From the NCBI RefSeq assembly GCF_000935045.1, contig NZ_JYKS01000079.1:1-34532 (forward strand): a stretch of 34,532 nucleotides of DNA, read 5' to 3'. This document shows, piece after piece, positions 23,579 to 31,986 of this stretch. Numbering within the stretch: position 1 is the stretch's first letter; every line of letters starts with the position of its first letter. Source of the DNA: Pseudomonas sp. 10-1B. Its GTDB lineage: Bacteria > Pseudomonadota > Gammaproteobacteria > Pseudomonadales > Pseudomonadaceae. The translations under genes were made by a program, and so were the position numbers. The notes under the pieces were generated by a model that was not told the origin of the DNA, did not search any database, and saw only the letters and a program-made list of their open reading frames with translations.

Positions 23579-24659
23579 ATCCCTTGCTGTCTCTCGCACC
23601 TTCAACCTGAAGCTGGCAGCACTCGCCCTGGCAACCCTGGGCCTCGCCGGCTGCAGCGGAACATTGTCCGGAGCTGGACCGTACAAGGGTGCAATCGAGG
23701 CCAAAACCGACGCATACAACCTGGTCGACATCAACGCCAACAACATTGCCCCCTACATGCACGAAGCCCAACAGCCTGCACTGGCCACGGTCATCAAACC
23801 CGTGTCGCCAGAAGTTCGCCTGATGCAGGGCGATGTGCTCAATGTACTGATTGCCGATACCGCCCCCGAGGGCTCTGCGCTGTTTGCCCCGCTTGCTACT
23901 GGCGGCACCCAGCTGAAGACGCGCATCGATGCACAAGGCATGCTTTCACTGCCTTATGTGGGCCGCCAGTTTGTTGCAGGCATGACCCTGAACCAGGTTG
24001 AAACCCTGATTCGCCGACAACTGAAGGGCATTACCACCGACGTGCAAACCCACGTTGAACTGGTAGGCGACCTGTCGGGCTCGGTACTCGTGGCTGGTGC
24101 AGTAAAAACGCCAGGCCGCTTCAGCACCCTGCAAGGGCCACTCACCCTGCTTGACGCTATCAACCAGGCAGGCGGGCCAGTCATGGAACCGCACCTGGTG
24201 AACGTAACCGTCCGCAACGGCAGCCAGGTGCAGCAGCTCAACTATGAGAATGTGCTGGCCGGCAACAACATGGTGCTGCGCCCTAATTCGGAGGTTGTGG
24301 TTGACCGTGCTCGTCAGCGCTTTGTTGCAATGGGTGCCGTCAGCGAACCCGGCCTGAAAGACCTGCCAAGCCAGAACACCAGCTTGCTGGACGCACTGGG
24401 CAGCGTCGGCGGCCTGCGCGAGCAGAATGCCAACCCTGAAGGCGTATTTGTGTTCCGCATGAACGAAGGTTCGGCCGCAAAACCGACTGTACTTCGCCTC
24501 AACATGCGCGATCCTGCGGCAATCTTCTACGCCAAGCAAATTGCCATCAAACCTGATGACACTATCTATGTAACTAATGCTGCCGTGTACGAGTGGCAAA
24601 AAATTATTACTCCGATTGTCCAGACCATGGTTCTGGGTCGAGCTGCCGGGGTTCAATAA
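23571..24659 (+). CDS. Outer-membrane polysaccharide export lipoprotein (Wza/CtrA/BexD type)
   Basis: A 362-residue OPX protein forming the outer-membrane exit channel. The first 28 residues are a lipoprotein signal with lipobox LAGC (Cys28). The Poly_export domain follows (MQGDVLNVLIADTAPEGSA and LPYVGRQFVAGMTLNQVETL), then two SLBB-type repeats (VLVAGAVKTPGRFS and FVAMGAVSEPGLK). The length is that of Wza, CtrA and BexD rather than of the longer E. coli KpsD. The GTG at 23571 overlaps the last eight bases of kpsE, and the lipobox placement supports this start over an ORF start at 23529. A stable hairpin follows the gene. Confidence 0.93.
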   Translation: MIKSLAVSRTFNLKLAALALATLGLAGCSGTLSGAGPYKGAIEAKTDAYNLVDINANNIAPYMHEAQQPALATVIKPVSPEVRLMQGDVLNVLIADTAPEGSALFAPLATGGTQLKTRIDAQGMLSLPYVGRQFVAGMTLNQVETLIRRQLKGITTDVQTHVELVGDLSGSVLVAGAVKTPGRFSTLQGPLTLLDAINQAGGPVMEPHLVNVTVRNGSQVQQLNYENVLAGNNMVLRPNSEVVVDRARQRFVAMGAVSEPGLKDLPSQNTSLLDALGSVGGLREQNANPEGVFVFRMNEGSAAKPTVLRLNMRDPAAIFYAKQIAIKPDDTIYVTNAAVYEWQKIITPIVQTMVLGRAAGVQ

Positions 24660-24670
24660 CAAGCACGACT

Positions 24671-24692
24671 CTCCCTGCCGCAAGGCAGGGAG
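24671..24692 (+). terminator. Stable hairpin after the export module
   Basis: CTCCCTGCC-GCAA-GGCAGGGAG: a perfect 9-bp stem capped by a GCAA tetraloop, 12 bases after the OPX stop codon. There is no T-run after it, so it may be an mRNA-stabilising or attenuating structure rather than a full terminator. Confidence 0.5.
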
Positions 24693-24882
24693 GCCCAAAA
24701 TGTCACCACCCACCACAATCCCATATCATCACCATAAACATTACTCCTATCAGCAGCTGCAACCTATTGCTCCACCACGGTTAACTTGCCGTCTCGCCCC
24801 CCCCAAAAAAACCACAGCCCTCGAAACATTTCAGTCACAAAAGTACTGTACAAATAACCCCAAGCAACCCCTGCAAAGAAAG

Positions 24883-24900
24883 TGATAAAAACCCTTATCA
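24883..24900. promoter_or_regulatory. TGATAA-N6-TTATCA palindrome
   Basis: An 18-base inverted repeat (TGATAA, AAACCC, TTATCA) 18 bases before the start of the 37-residue small gene and just before its ribosome site. Its position suits an operator or a small RNA structure that controls access to the AGGAGG. No named regulator is assigned. Confidence 0.35.
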
Positions 24901-24918
24901 TTTAACCAGGAGGAAGAC

Positions 24919-25032
24919 ATGGGAGTCATTGTATATAACACCCTGTTAATCACCGCCTGCTCTGCAACTTTAATACTTATAGCATCCGCAATCGGATGGG
25001 CTCTCCACCTCCCCCAGCAAGACGAAGTCTGA
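24919..25032 (+). CDS. 37-residue single-pass membrane peptide
   Basis: A very short gene not seen by length-limited ORF callers. AGGAGG (24908-24913) lies five bases before the ATG, the strongest ribosome site in the capsule cluster. The peptide opens MGVIVYNTLLITACSATLIL, continues as one hydrophobic helix to about residue 29 (GWALHL), and ends in the acidic tail QQDEV. It is preceded by a palindrome and followed by a gap of about 100 bases before the GT4 gene. I do not recognise it. It could assist the transporter or a membrane glycosyltransferase. Confidence 0.6.
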   Translation: MGVIVYNTLLITACSATLILIASAIGWALHLPQQDEV

Positions 25033-25137
25033 GCCCCTCAACATCACGCACTCTCGCTCTCACCCCAGCGTACAAGAGCAAATTCACGCTAGGCCATTCC
25101 AAGCTTTCATGCAACAATACCCCCTCCTAAGGCATGA

Positions 25138-26835
25138 ATGGATGCGGCCAAGAAATCAATAAGGGGCGAGACATTGAAGCAAATCATTTCGGTACTGTAC
25201 GGCCTGGGAGAGCAAGCAGGCGGCGTAACGCGGGTTTCCTTGACCCGAACTGAAGCTCTGGCAAGCCCAGACACTCACTCCAAGATGGCCCTCCTCTCTT
25301 ACGACGACAATCTTGAAACAACATTCGAGAACCTCGTCGCACAAGGGCGCATCTCCAGCGAAATTAGCATTTTAAATATCTACAAATGGTTCGCAGAAAA
25401 AAACGAACTTGCACGGAAGCTGCGAAAGACCCCGACCACCAGCACACTTGAACATGTAAAAATCAAGGTCCGCCGTCGCGCCGAGCACATCAATCAACTC
25501 GACGTTAAAGTGGTTCGCTACTTTACAGACGATGAAACGCTGTTTCTTGAAGAATACTATAAAGGCAATGGCGAATTTGCAATGGCGGCGCTTTTTCAAT
25601 CCAAAGCCCCTACATTGAAATTCAATTCCTTGAGAACATTTCAAGCCTACTGGCTGAATGAAATATGCAAGAATTACGAGACAACCCATCTAATCGCCGA
25701 CGCGATTCACGCAGCCGAAACAATATGCATGGTTGATGCAGAAAGGGCGCATAAAGTGCTCATGATGCACAGCAACCACCTGATGAAACCCTACACCCCA
25801 GGCTCCGAAGTTGCCGCCAAATACCACGGCGTCATCAAAAGCATACCCAAAGCCGATCGCCTGGTGCTGCTCACCCACGCCCAACTTTCCGATCTGACTG
25901 AGCAGTTCCCTTGCGATAGATACCGCGCCATTGGCAACCCCATTAATGTTGCCGAAAGCCAAAACGAGGTTGCTCGCGAGAAAAACCTCGCCGTAATTGT
26001 CGCTCGACTGCATTCAATCAAACGTATCAAGAACATGATCAAGGCCTTTACCAAAGTTGTAGAGGCCCTACCTGATGCACGGCTCGAAATCTGGGGCTCT
26101 GGCGAACAGAAAGATGAGCTTCAAGCTGAAATCGACAAGCTGAACGCTAACACCTCAATCAAACTCATGGGATTTGCCACCGATGTCTCCGGCATCTTCC
26201 GTCGCGCAAGCGTCAGCCTGGCCATGTCTGCCACAGAAGGCTTCGGAGTAAGCTTTGCCGAATCGCTTGCCTATGGAACACCGCTGGTATCGATAGATAC
26301 CAACTACGGCCCCAAAGAAATCATCACAAATGGCGTAGACGGCTTCATCGTCAAAACCGAAAAAGAGTTCGTTGAAAAAACCTGCCTGCTGCTCAGTAAT
26401 CACGAACTCTCGGTCAGCATGGGCAAGGCCGGCATTATCAACATGGAACGATTCCACGCCGAAACCATCACGCAGCGTTGGGTTGAACTCTTCGAAGAGA
26501 TCGAAAACAATCCGCACCCCGTCGTCCAAGCGACCGCCGACGAAAACACTATATTGACCAATACGGCCGCGAGCAAATTTGGCTGGATCTACTTGCCCAA
26601 AACAGAAGACCCAGCAACCATTGATAAATACAAGACTGCCAAGTCTGTAGTTATCAGGCAGGTTTTGACTTCCAAAAAGTTCCTCGGCGAGCCCACCGAC
26701 CTGAGCAAAGGCATTCATGAAGTCGACGAAATGATGCTCGACGAACCAAAGGGACTTTATCGCTTCCGAGCAATGAAACACGGCACAGCGTACAAAGGCA
26801 TCATAGCCGCCGAATCCGTAGAGTTCGCAATTTAA
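25138..26835 (+). CDS. GT4 glycosyltransferase, TagE (poly-glycerol-phosphate glucosyltransferase)-like
   Basis: A 565-residue retaining GT-B glycosyltransferase. The N-terminal segment has GLGEQAGGVTRVSLTRTEAL, the GG-T-R pattern that opens TagE/GtfA-type proteins. The GT4 core has VARLHSIKRIKNMIKAF and the EX7E motif, Glu367 to Glu375 in EGFGVSFAESLAYGTPLVS, followed by NYGPKEII. A family match to TagE would mean addition of glucose or a similar sugar to a poly(glycerol phosphate) backbone at the cytosolic face, which fits the TagD/TagB-like genes downstream. After about residue 450 there is an extra domain of some 115 residues that I do not recognise. Start may be ATG 25138 or TTG 25174; the latter has AAGGGG seven bases upstream and begins right at the family start. 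Confidence 0.82.
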   Translation: MDAAKKSIRGETLKQIISVLYGLGEQAGGVTRVSLTRTEALASPDTHSKMALLSYDDNLETTFENLVAQGRISSEISILNIYKWFAEKNELARKLRKTPTTSTLEHVKIKVRRRAEHINQLDVKVVRYFTDDETLFLEEYYKGNGEFAMAALFQSKAPTLKFNSLRTFQAYWLNEICKNYETTHLIADAIHAAETICMVDAERAHKVLMMHSNHLMKPYTPGSEVAAKYHGVIKSIPKADRLVLLTHAQLSDLTEQFPCDRYRAIGNPINVAESQNEVAREKNLAVIVARLHSIKRIKNMIKAFTKVVEALPDARLEIWGSGEQKDELQAEIDKLNANTSIKLMGFATDVSGIFRRASVSLAMSATEGFGVSFAESLAYGTPLVSIDTNYGPKEIITNGVDGFIVKTEKEFVEKTCLLLSNHELSVSMGKAGIINMERFHAETITQRWVELFEEIENNPHPVVQATADENTILTNTAASKFGWIYLPKTEDPATIDKYKTAKSVVIRQVLTSKKFLGEPTDLSKGIHEVDEMMLDEPKGLYRFRAMKHGTAYKGIIAAESVEFAI

Positions 26836-26845
26836 CCCGAATTGT

Positions 26846-26878
26846 TTTGGCCTGCCTCACACAACCAGGCAGGCCAAA
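26846..26878 (+). terminator. Long hairpin after the GT4 gene
   Basis: TTTGGCCTGCCT and its exact complement AGGCAGGCCAAA (26867-26878) form a 12-bp stem with a 9-base loop, starting 11 bases past the GT4 stop codon. It lacks a following T-run. It probably ends or attenuates the first capsule transcript, since a strong promoter lies 150 bases further on. Confidence 0.55.
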
Positions 26879-27021
26879 CAACCCACTTATTAAGGCCATT
26901 AACTCATCGCGCGCCATCAATAAGCCATCATTCCGCACATTTTCTGACCTCGCGCTCAGCACCACCCAGCTAAAAATCTAAAATACCCCACAAAAAAAAT
27001 AATTTGCGAGCACTTGACGGA

Positions 27022-27050
27022 TTGACACAATAGTGACACACACGTAAAAT
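27022..27050 (+). promoter_or_regulatory. Near-consensus sigma70 promoter
   Basis: TTGACA (27022-27027), exactly 17 bases of spacer, then TAAAAT (27045-27050): full -35 match and five of six at -10. Transcription would begin near 27057, about 80 bases before the acetyltransferase start. It would drive the acetyltransferase-tagD-tagB-kds block separately from the export genes. Confidence 0.75.
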
Positions 27051-27138
27051 TCAGGCCCTTATTAGCTGCGCGCACTAATTGAAAGCTGCTTTTAGAGCGC
27101 AAAATGGAAGCGCAATACTCTGGAGAGGGTAAGGAACT

Positions 27139-28077
27139 TTGGACGCAAAATTAATAGCAGACTCAGCAACCGTAGCGGAAGATTCGGAGCTGGGCCAACC
27201 GGTTAAAATTTATGGTAATGCTGTTGTTGAAGAAAAAGCCACAATTGGCAAGTACTCAGTAGTCTCCAGCCACAGCATCGTAGGCGCAAACAGCAACATT
27301 GGCAACTATTGCACAATTGGCGCCAATAGCAAAATCTCGGTGGATATCGCGACACCACAGAGCTTTTTCAGCACTCACTCCTTCCAGTACAGCTCCAAGC
27401 ACTTCAAGGATGTGAAGAACTACCCCAAGAAAAACGCCTCTCCAGACACCCCCTCGCCTACTATCATTGGTAATGACGTGTGGATCGGCGCCAATGTATC
27501 GATCTGCAAGGGCGTTACAGTGGGCACCGGCGCAATCATTGCCAGCAACTCATTTGTTGTAGAAGACGTACCAGCGTACGCCGAAGTCAGTGGCAACCCA
27601 GCGAAACTGGTTCGCTCTCGTTTTAATGAAGAGACCATCAGTCAGTTCCTGAACAGTGCCTGGTGGGAACTTGAGCCAAAAGACATGTCAGACTTGGACT
27701 TCCAGAACCCACTGGAGTCACTTGAGCGCATCAACTCCCTGAAATTGCACTTGAAACTGAAAAACCGCAACTCTCTGGAAGGCGAACTCAAGAACTCGGT
27801 CAGCGGCACGAACTCGGGCATCATCTGGTTCTCCACCCCATACGCCTATGCAGACATGGACGCCCTCGAAGGCGTCAATGCAATCAAAGTGATTTCGCAC
27901 GAGCCAGGCACCGGACCAAATGCCGATGTGCTGAGTGCCGGCATCTACCCGCTCGCCAAGTCGACTTACGACTCCAAGCGCGGCTGGTATCGCCTCAACA
28001 TCACTAGCGATGGCTCACAATTTAAAGGCAAGATTGCAAAAAACAAGCTCACCTTCCAATTGGTTACTGACAATTAA
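27139..28077 (+). CDS. Hexapeptide-repeat O-acetyltransferase with C-terminal extension
   Basis: A 312-residue protein. Residues 5-160 form a left-handed beta-helix of hexapeptide repeats (IGKYSVVSSHSIVGANSNIG; GNDVWIGANVSICKGVTVG; ending SGNPAKLVRSRF), as in the CatB/Vat/NodL acetyltransferases that use acetyl-CoA. The catalytic-type His is in FFSTHSFQYS. ISQFLNSAWWELEP (about 170-183) matches the helix after the repeats in this group. Residues 185-312 are an extra domain (FSTPYAYADMDALEG, GAGTGPNADV-like region) that I do not recognise. Expected role: O-acetylation of the capsule in the cytosol. The start is TTG at 27139 with AAGGA just upstream. Confidence 0.83.
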   Translation: MDAKLIADSATVAEDSELGQPVKIYGNAVVEEKATIGKYSVVSSHSIVGANSNIGNYCTIGANSKISVDIATPQSFFSTHSFQYSSKHFKDVKNYPKKNASPDTPSPTIIGNDVWIGANVSICKGVTVGTGAIIASNSFVVEDVPAYAEVSGNPAKLVRSRFNEETISQFLNSAWWELEPKDMSDLDFQNPLESLERINSLKLHLKLKNRNSLEGELKNSVSGTNSGIIWFSTPYAYADMDALEGVNAIKVISHEPGTGPNADVLSAGIYPLAKSTYDSKRGWYRLNITSDGSQFKGKIAKNKLTFQLVTDN

Positions 28078-28111
28078 CAGTGCAGCTTGTCGGCCTTGAG
28101 GTCACAAACCC

Positions 28112-28139
28112 TACCCATGGCGATAAAATACCATGGGTA
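28112..28139. promoter_or_regulatory. Inverted repeat before the tagD-like gene
   Basis: TACCCATGG (28112-28120) and CCATGGGTA (28131-28139): a perfect 9-bp stem with a 10-base loop in the 102 bp gap. It may be an operator, an attenuator or an mRNA-processing site; no T-run follows directly. Confidence 0.4.
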
Positions 28140-28179
28140 TATACATTTTGGCTCTACCATATTCACGATAGGGATATTT

Positions 28180-28575
28180 ATGAAAACTGTCATCACCTTT
28201 GGCACCTTTGACGTGCTCCACATCGGCCATGTAAAAATCCTTCAGCGCGCACGAGCCCATGGTGATCGACTGGTTGTCGGCATCTCCTCAGATGCACTGA
28301 ATTTCTCAAAAAAACAACGCTACCCTGTTTATCCAGAGGCTGAGCGTCGCGATATTATTGCCGCCCTGTCCTGCGTAGACGAAGTTTTCATTGAAGAGTC
28401 TCTTGAACTCAAGGGTGAATACATCAAGGAATTCGGTGCCGACGCTCTGATCATGGGCAATGACTGGGAAGGCCGTTTTGACGAATTCAAATCCCTCTGC
28501 GAAGTCATTTACCTTCCACGTACTGAAGGCATTTCCACTACGCAGCTGATTGCCGAGATCAAGAAGTATGGCTGA
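28180..28575 (+). CDS. tagD: Glycerol-3-phosphate cytidylyltransferase (TagD-like)
   Basis: A 131-residue cytosolic nucleotidyltransferase that makes CDP-glycerol from CTP and sn-glycerol 3-phosphate. It follows B. subtilis TagD almost motif for motif as I recall it: ITFGTFDVLHIGHVKILQRA with the HxGH signature at 14-17, GNDWEGRFDEFK, CEVIYLPRTEGISTT with the RTEGIST motif at 114-120. The length (131 versus 129) is equal. A related activity on another polyol phosphate is possible but the close likeness favours glycerol. ATG at 28180 has AGGGA five bases upstream. The next gene starts within its last eight bases. Confidence 0.93.
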   Translation: MKTVITFGTFDVLHIGHVKILQRARAHGDRLVVGISSDALNFSKKQRYPVYPEAERRDIIAALSCVDEVFIEESLELKGEYIKEFGADALIMGNDWEGRFDEFKSLCEVIYLPRTEGISTTQLIAEIKKYG

Positions 28576-29701
28576 ACTTCCGAGGATTGGGTTTGTTGGC
28601 TGGAACCCGTTCCAGTTCCTCCACATCAAGAAACTTGCAAGCACCTTTCCAGGCGCCTGTTTCGTTATTGAAAAGCGTCAGGATTTCATTTCTGAATTCA
28701 GCGATGAGATCCTCAATGACCCAGACACGCCAATCATGGTCTGGGACAGAGCTCAAATGCCAACGCTTGATGGCGTGTTTGACATCATCGTATGCCAGAC
28801 ACCTTTCTCCCGTATTGAAACCATTGAAAAGTCCAAAATTGCAATGATTCAGTACGGCTACGCTAAAGAGCCGCATAACTACGGCCCTTGGCGTGCGCTG
28901 GCAGATCTCTGCATGACGTACGGACCTTACGCCTCGGAGCGCATCGCACATTTCAGCCCTACCGCATCGGTCGGTAATCCTCGATACGATGACTGGCACC
29001 GCCCAGAGTTTCACATCGCGGCAAAGGCCAAACATGCGGACAAGATTAATCCAGCCCGCAAGACTGTGCTTTATCTTCCTACCTGGGGCGAACTGTCCAG
29101 TGTCGATCGTTACCTGACTGCTATTTATGAGCTCTCAGTTGACTATAACGTACTGCTGAAGATGCACCATAACACCGAGCTGCTGGAAGGCGACCGCAAA
29201 AGTAAAATGGACCTCGACTCCATTTTCCACTTTGGTGCCAATGACGACCTGCTTGAACTGATAGCACTTGCAGATATCGTTATTTCCGATTACAGCGGTG
29301 CCATTTTCGATGCCATGTACTGCCAGAAACCCATTGCCTTGCTGCAAAATGATCTGGCAGAGCAGATGGGCGGACGGAAAATCGACGAATATAGCCTTGA
29401 GTACGCTCGCCGGGACGAACTCGGCCTGACTATCGACTCGCCCGAAGCATTGGCTTCCGGAATTGCAGAGCTAGCATCCGAACCGGGCAAGCACATCGAG
29501 AAGTATGACCAGCTTCGCAACCTGCTTTTTGTCGATACTGATAACTCTTTGAGCCTGGCACACAATGCATTGGTTGATCTCTGGAAAGGCGAGTACACCC
29601 GAAGCCAACCGCAGGCTTATGTGCGCAAAGAGGTCAAGGAGCATTACACAACCAAGCGTCAACTGGCGATAGCCAAGAAAAAGCTGAGCGAAGCTAAATA
29701 A
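28568..29701 (+). CDS. CDP-glycerol glycerophosphotransferase (TagB/TagF-like)
   Basis: A 377-residue GT-B-fold enzyme that moves glycerol phosphate from CDP-glycerol to an acceptor. Family motifs: LYLPTWGE (168-175), KMHHNT (198-203) with the catalytic-type His, and the CDP-glycerol binding block SDYSGAIFDAMYCQKPIALLQ (from 240). The short single-domain length is that of TagB primases (about 380) rather than TagF polymerases (about 750), though short members can polymerise in Gram-negative capsules. The ATG at 28568 lies inside the end of the tagD-like gene, so the two are coupled. It ends in TAATG with the next gene. The C-terminal tail is very basic. Confidence 0.88.
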   Translation: MAELPRIGFVGWNPFQFLHIKKLASTFPGACFVIEKRQDFISEFSDEILNDPDTPIMVWDRAQMPTLDGVFDIIVCQTPFSRIETIEKSKIAMIQYGYAKEPHNYGPWRALADLCMTYGPYASERIAHFSPTASVGNPRYDDWHRPEFHIAAKAKHADKINPARKTVLYLPTWGELSSVDRYLTAIYELSVDYNVLLKMHHNTELLEGDRKSKMDLDSIFHFGANDDLLELIALADIVISDYSGAIFDAMYCQKPIALLQNDLAEQMGGRKIDEYSLEYARRDELGLTIDSPEALASGIAELASEPGKHIEKYDQLRNLLFVDTDNSLSLAHNALVDLWKGEYTRSQPQAYVRKEVKEHYTTKRQLAIAKKKLSEAK

Positions 29702-31986
29702 TGTCATCTCTCAAGCAACATTTACTCGTCAAATCGATATTTTTGCTTTCCAAGTTCGGGGCTCACCGAGCCAGTTTAGCTTATACGGATAAACTGCTGC
29801 GCACCGAGACATCACTGAGCCAGTTGCGAAAAGCGGTAGATTCCGCCCACGCCAACCGAGATCATGACGCTGCCCTGAAGATCTCCGAATATGCCATTCA
29901 GAATTATCCAAGCAATTCGTTTGGCTATATTGAGAAGGCTAAAATACAGGCCGAACAAGGCGCAGTCGACGCGGCCATTCAAACACTTAACCTAGCGCCG
30001 TCTTGTGCTCCGGTTAACGATGCATTATCCAAGCTACGGTTTGGCGAGGTAGCCCCTAAAAAAGCGGCCTCGCCAAAGGCCAAGCCCAAGGCAAAAGCCA
30101 AACCCAAGGCAAAACCCAAAGCTGTCTCTCCTGCGGCGCCAAGTGCGCTTGAAGTTTCATTACTCAAAGCAGGCTCCGACACTTCCGTTCTTGACATGAT
30201 TGCTCAGCAAGCCCGCCAGGCGATTATCGATAATCCCGGCAATGCTACCAACTATGGGGTGTTGACCCGGGTTTATAGTCAGCTCAAAGCGCATGACAAA
30301 CTCATCGCAGCGATTAATTCTTTCCCGACCGAGATTGCTTCAAGGCTGCACTATCGACTCATGCTCGCTCGCGCCTATCAGTTATCGCGTGACCAAGAGT
30401 CGGCCTATGAGGTTTTGCTAACGGCACAAGTTGATCATCCTTCGGAGCGTAAGCTCCTGATGCGCATCAGCGACATGCTGAAAGATGATGCGAAAGTGGC
30501 CCGAGCCTACTCTTACTTGTGTGCAAGCCAAGCCCTTTACCCAACTTACGGAACGGTAAAACGGCTGTCGTTCGAGATCGACAACTTTCTGTTCGATGCC
30601 GCTCGCAATACACTGCTGAGCATTCTTTCCTTCCCGCGCGAAGTTGTCATGAAGTTCATGCCGATGATCAACCGCGCTACGCCATTCTTCCCTGAAATGC
30701 GCGAGCAGATCCAGGCCGCACGTGGTGACGCACGCCAGTTGCTGGCAGCTGAAAAAGGTCGCAAGGGTATAAACCCTGATGATCAGCTCAAGGTAGCCAT
30801 TAAATGCCGGTGGCTGCATGAAGCCCAGCAGATTATCAATCGCAACAAAGGTGGAGCCCAACCTGTCTCGGAAGAAAACCAACTCTGGCTCGACACTGTC
30901 ATTCTCAACCTCGGCCCCGCACGTGCCCTGGTAGAGATTGCCTCGAGTAACGAGTCGTCGGCGAGCTTCCACGGCCTGTACCAAGGCTCGATTATCAACA
31001 TCAATAGCCGCTCCCTTGACGCGTCGAAAGTTGTCGAAGTTTTCATCCCGACAGTCTTTTTCGCTGCCCCTGGAGAGGAAAAGCCGAGCTATGCTACGGT
31101 TCGTGAATTCTTGATGAATGTCTTCAAGTATCTGCTGAGCCGCCAAGACTTGATACTGGTGCCTCGGCATCAATGGAACTGGCGCAACTGCGACCCTAGC
31201 ATTCCTGGCTCGCGTGTAGTGAGCTACCACACCAACGCGCCTTACAATATCAACCACCTGCATATTCAAGAAGTGCCTCTGGCGGGCCGCTGCAGCATGG
31301 ATCACCAAGGCTTCGCTGGCTACTCATCTCTTGCGACTGAGCATGAGCAGATCCGCGTAGCGAGCATCACCGTCTCGCCAGATGCATTGGAAAATACCGA
31401 GCAGCACCTGCACGACACCTACGTGACCAATAACGTTTCGAAGTATTCGCAGACGCAGGACCGCGTACAGTTTGATGATGACTACGTGTTTGTGGCCCTG
31501 CAAATTCCTACCGATACGGTAGCGGCATTGGCAGAGATCTCGGGTATCGACCTGGTCAGCACCGTGGCAGAACACTTCGCCGGCACTGCGACCAAAGTGC
31601 GCGTCAAGCGTCACCCGTACTGCAACAGCATGAGCGTACAAAAAGCCCTCAAGAATCTCTCGGAACGGGGCATCATCGAGCTGTCTGACGCTTCGGTGCA
31701 CGACCTTATTTCCGGTGCCAGGTCCGTATTTACCGTCAACTCCGGGGTTGGTCTTGAAGCACTGCTGCACGGCCGCCCGGTGGTAATCACAGGCGAAGCT
31801 GATTATGCCTATGCCGTTGCAGCGCACCCGCGCACAGTCGACGAACTGAAAGCTTGCCTGCACAAAGAGCTAACGTTTGACAAAGGTCAAACGCAGCAGC
31901 TCCTGCACTATTACGTCAATTCTTACTCCATGGCGGCAAATGACCCTTCCGCCATTCATCGCAAGCTCGAAGCCTGGCTGCGCTGA
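29701..31986 (+). CDS. Large capsule protein with TPR-like N-terminus and KpsC/KpsS-like C-terminus
   Basis: A 761-residue protein. Residues about 40-110 and 150-310 are helical pairs in TPR style (DHDAALKISEYAIQNYPSNS). Between them (117-147) is a Lys/Ala/Pro linker (KAKPKAKAKPKAKPKA). The C-terminal half (about 440-750) resembles the Capsule_synth domain of KpsC/KpsS: YVFVALQIPTDT, VKRHPY (about 635-640), and SGVGLEALLHGRPVVITG (681-698). KpsC and KpsS are retaining beta-Kdo transferases that build the Kdo linker of group 2 capsules. With kdsA and kdsBC next door, Kdo transfer is the best guess; direct proof is lacking. Its ATG overlaps the previous stop (TAATG). No separate kpsC or kpsS is in the window. 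Confidence 0.7.
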   Translation: MSSLKQHLLVKSIFLLSKFGAHRASLAYTDKLLRTETSLSQLRKAVDSAHANRDHDAALKISEYAIQNYPSNSFGYIEKAKIQAEQGAVDAAIQTLNLAPSCAPVNDALSKLRFGEVAPKKAASPKAKPKAKAKPKAKPKAVSPAAPSALEVSLLKAGSDTSVLDMIAQQARQAIIDNPGNATNYGVLTRVYSQLKAHDKLIAAINSFPTEIASRLHYRLMLARAYQLSRDQESAYEVLLTAQVDHPSERKLLMRISDMLKDDAKVARAYSYLCASQALYPTYGTVKRLSFEIDNFLFDAARNTLLSILSFPREVVMKFMPMINRATPFFPEMREQIQAARGDARQLLAAEKGRKGINPDDQLKVAIKCRWLHEAQQIINRNKGGAQPVSEENQLWLDTVILNLGPARALVEIASSNESSASFHGLYQGSIININSRSLDASKVVEVFIPTVFFAAPGEEKPSYATVREFLMNVFKYLLSRQDLILVPRHQWNWRNCDPSIPGSRVVSYHTNAPYNINHLHIQEVPLAGRCSMDHQGFAGYSSLATEHEQIRVASITVSPDALENTEQHLHDTYVTNNVSKYSQTQDRVQFDDDYVFVALQIPTDTVAALAEISGIDLVSTVAEHFAGTATKVRVKRHPYCNSMSVQKALKNLSERGIIELSDASVHDLISGARSVFTVNSGVGLEALLHGRPVVITGEADYAYAVAAHPRTVDELKACLHKELTFDKGQTQQLLHYYVNSYSMAANDPSAIHRKLEAWLR

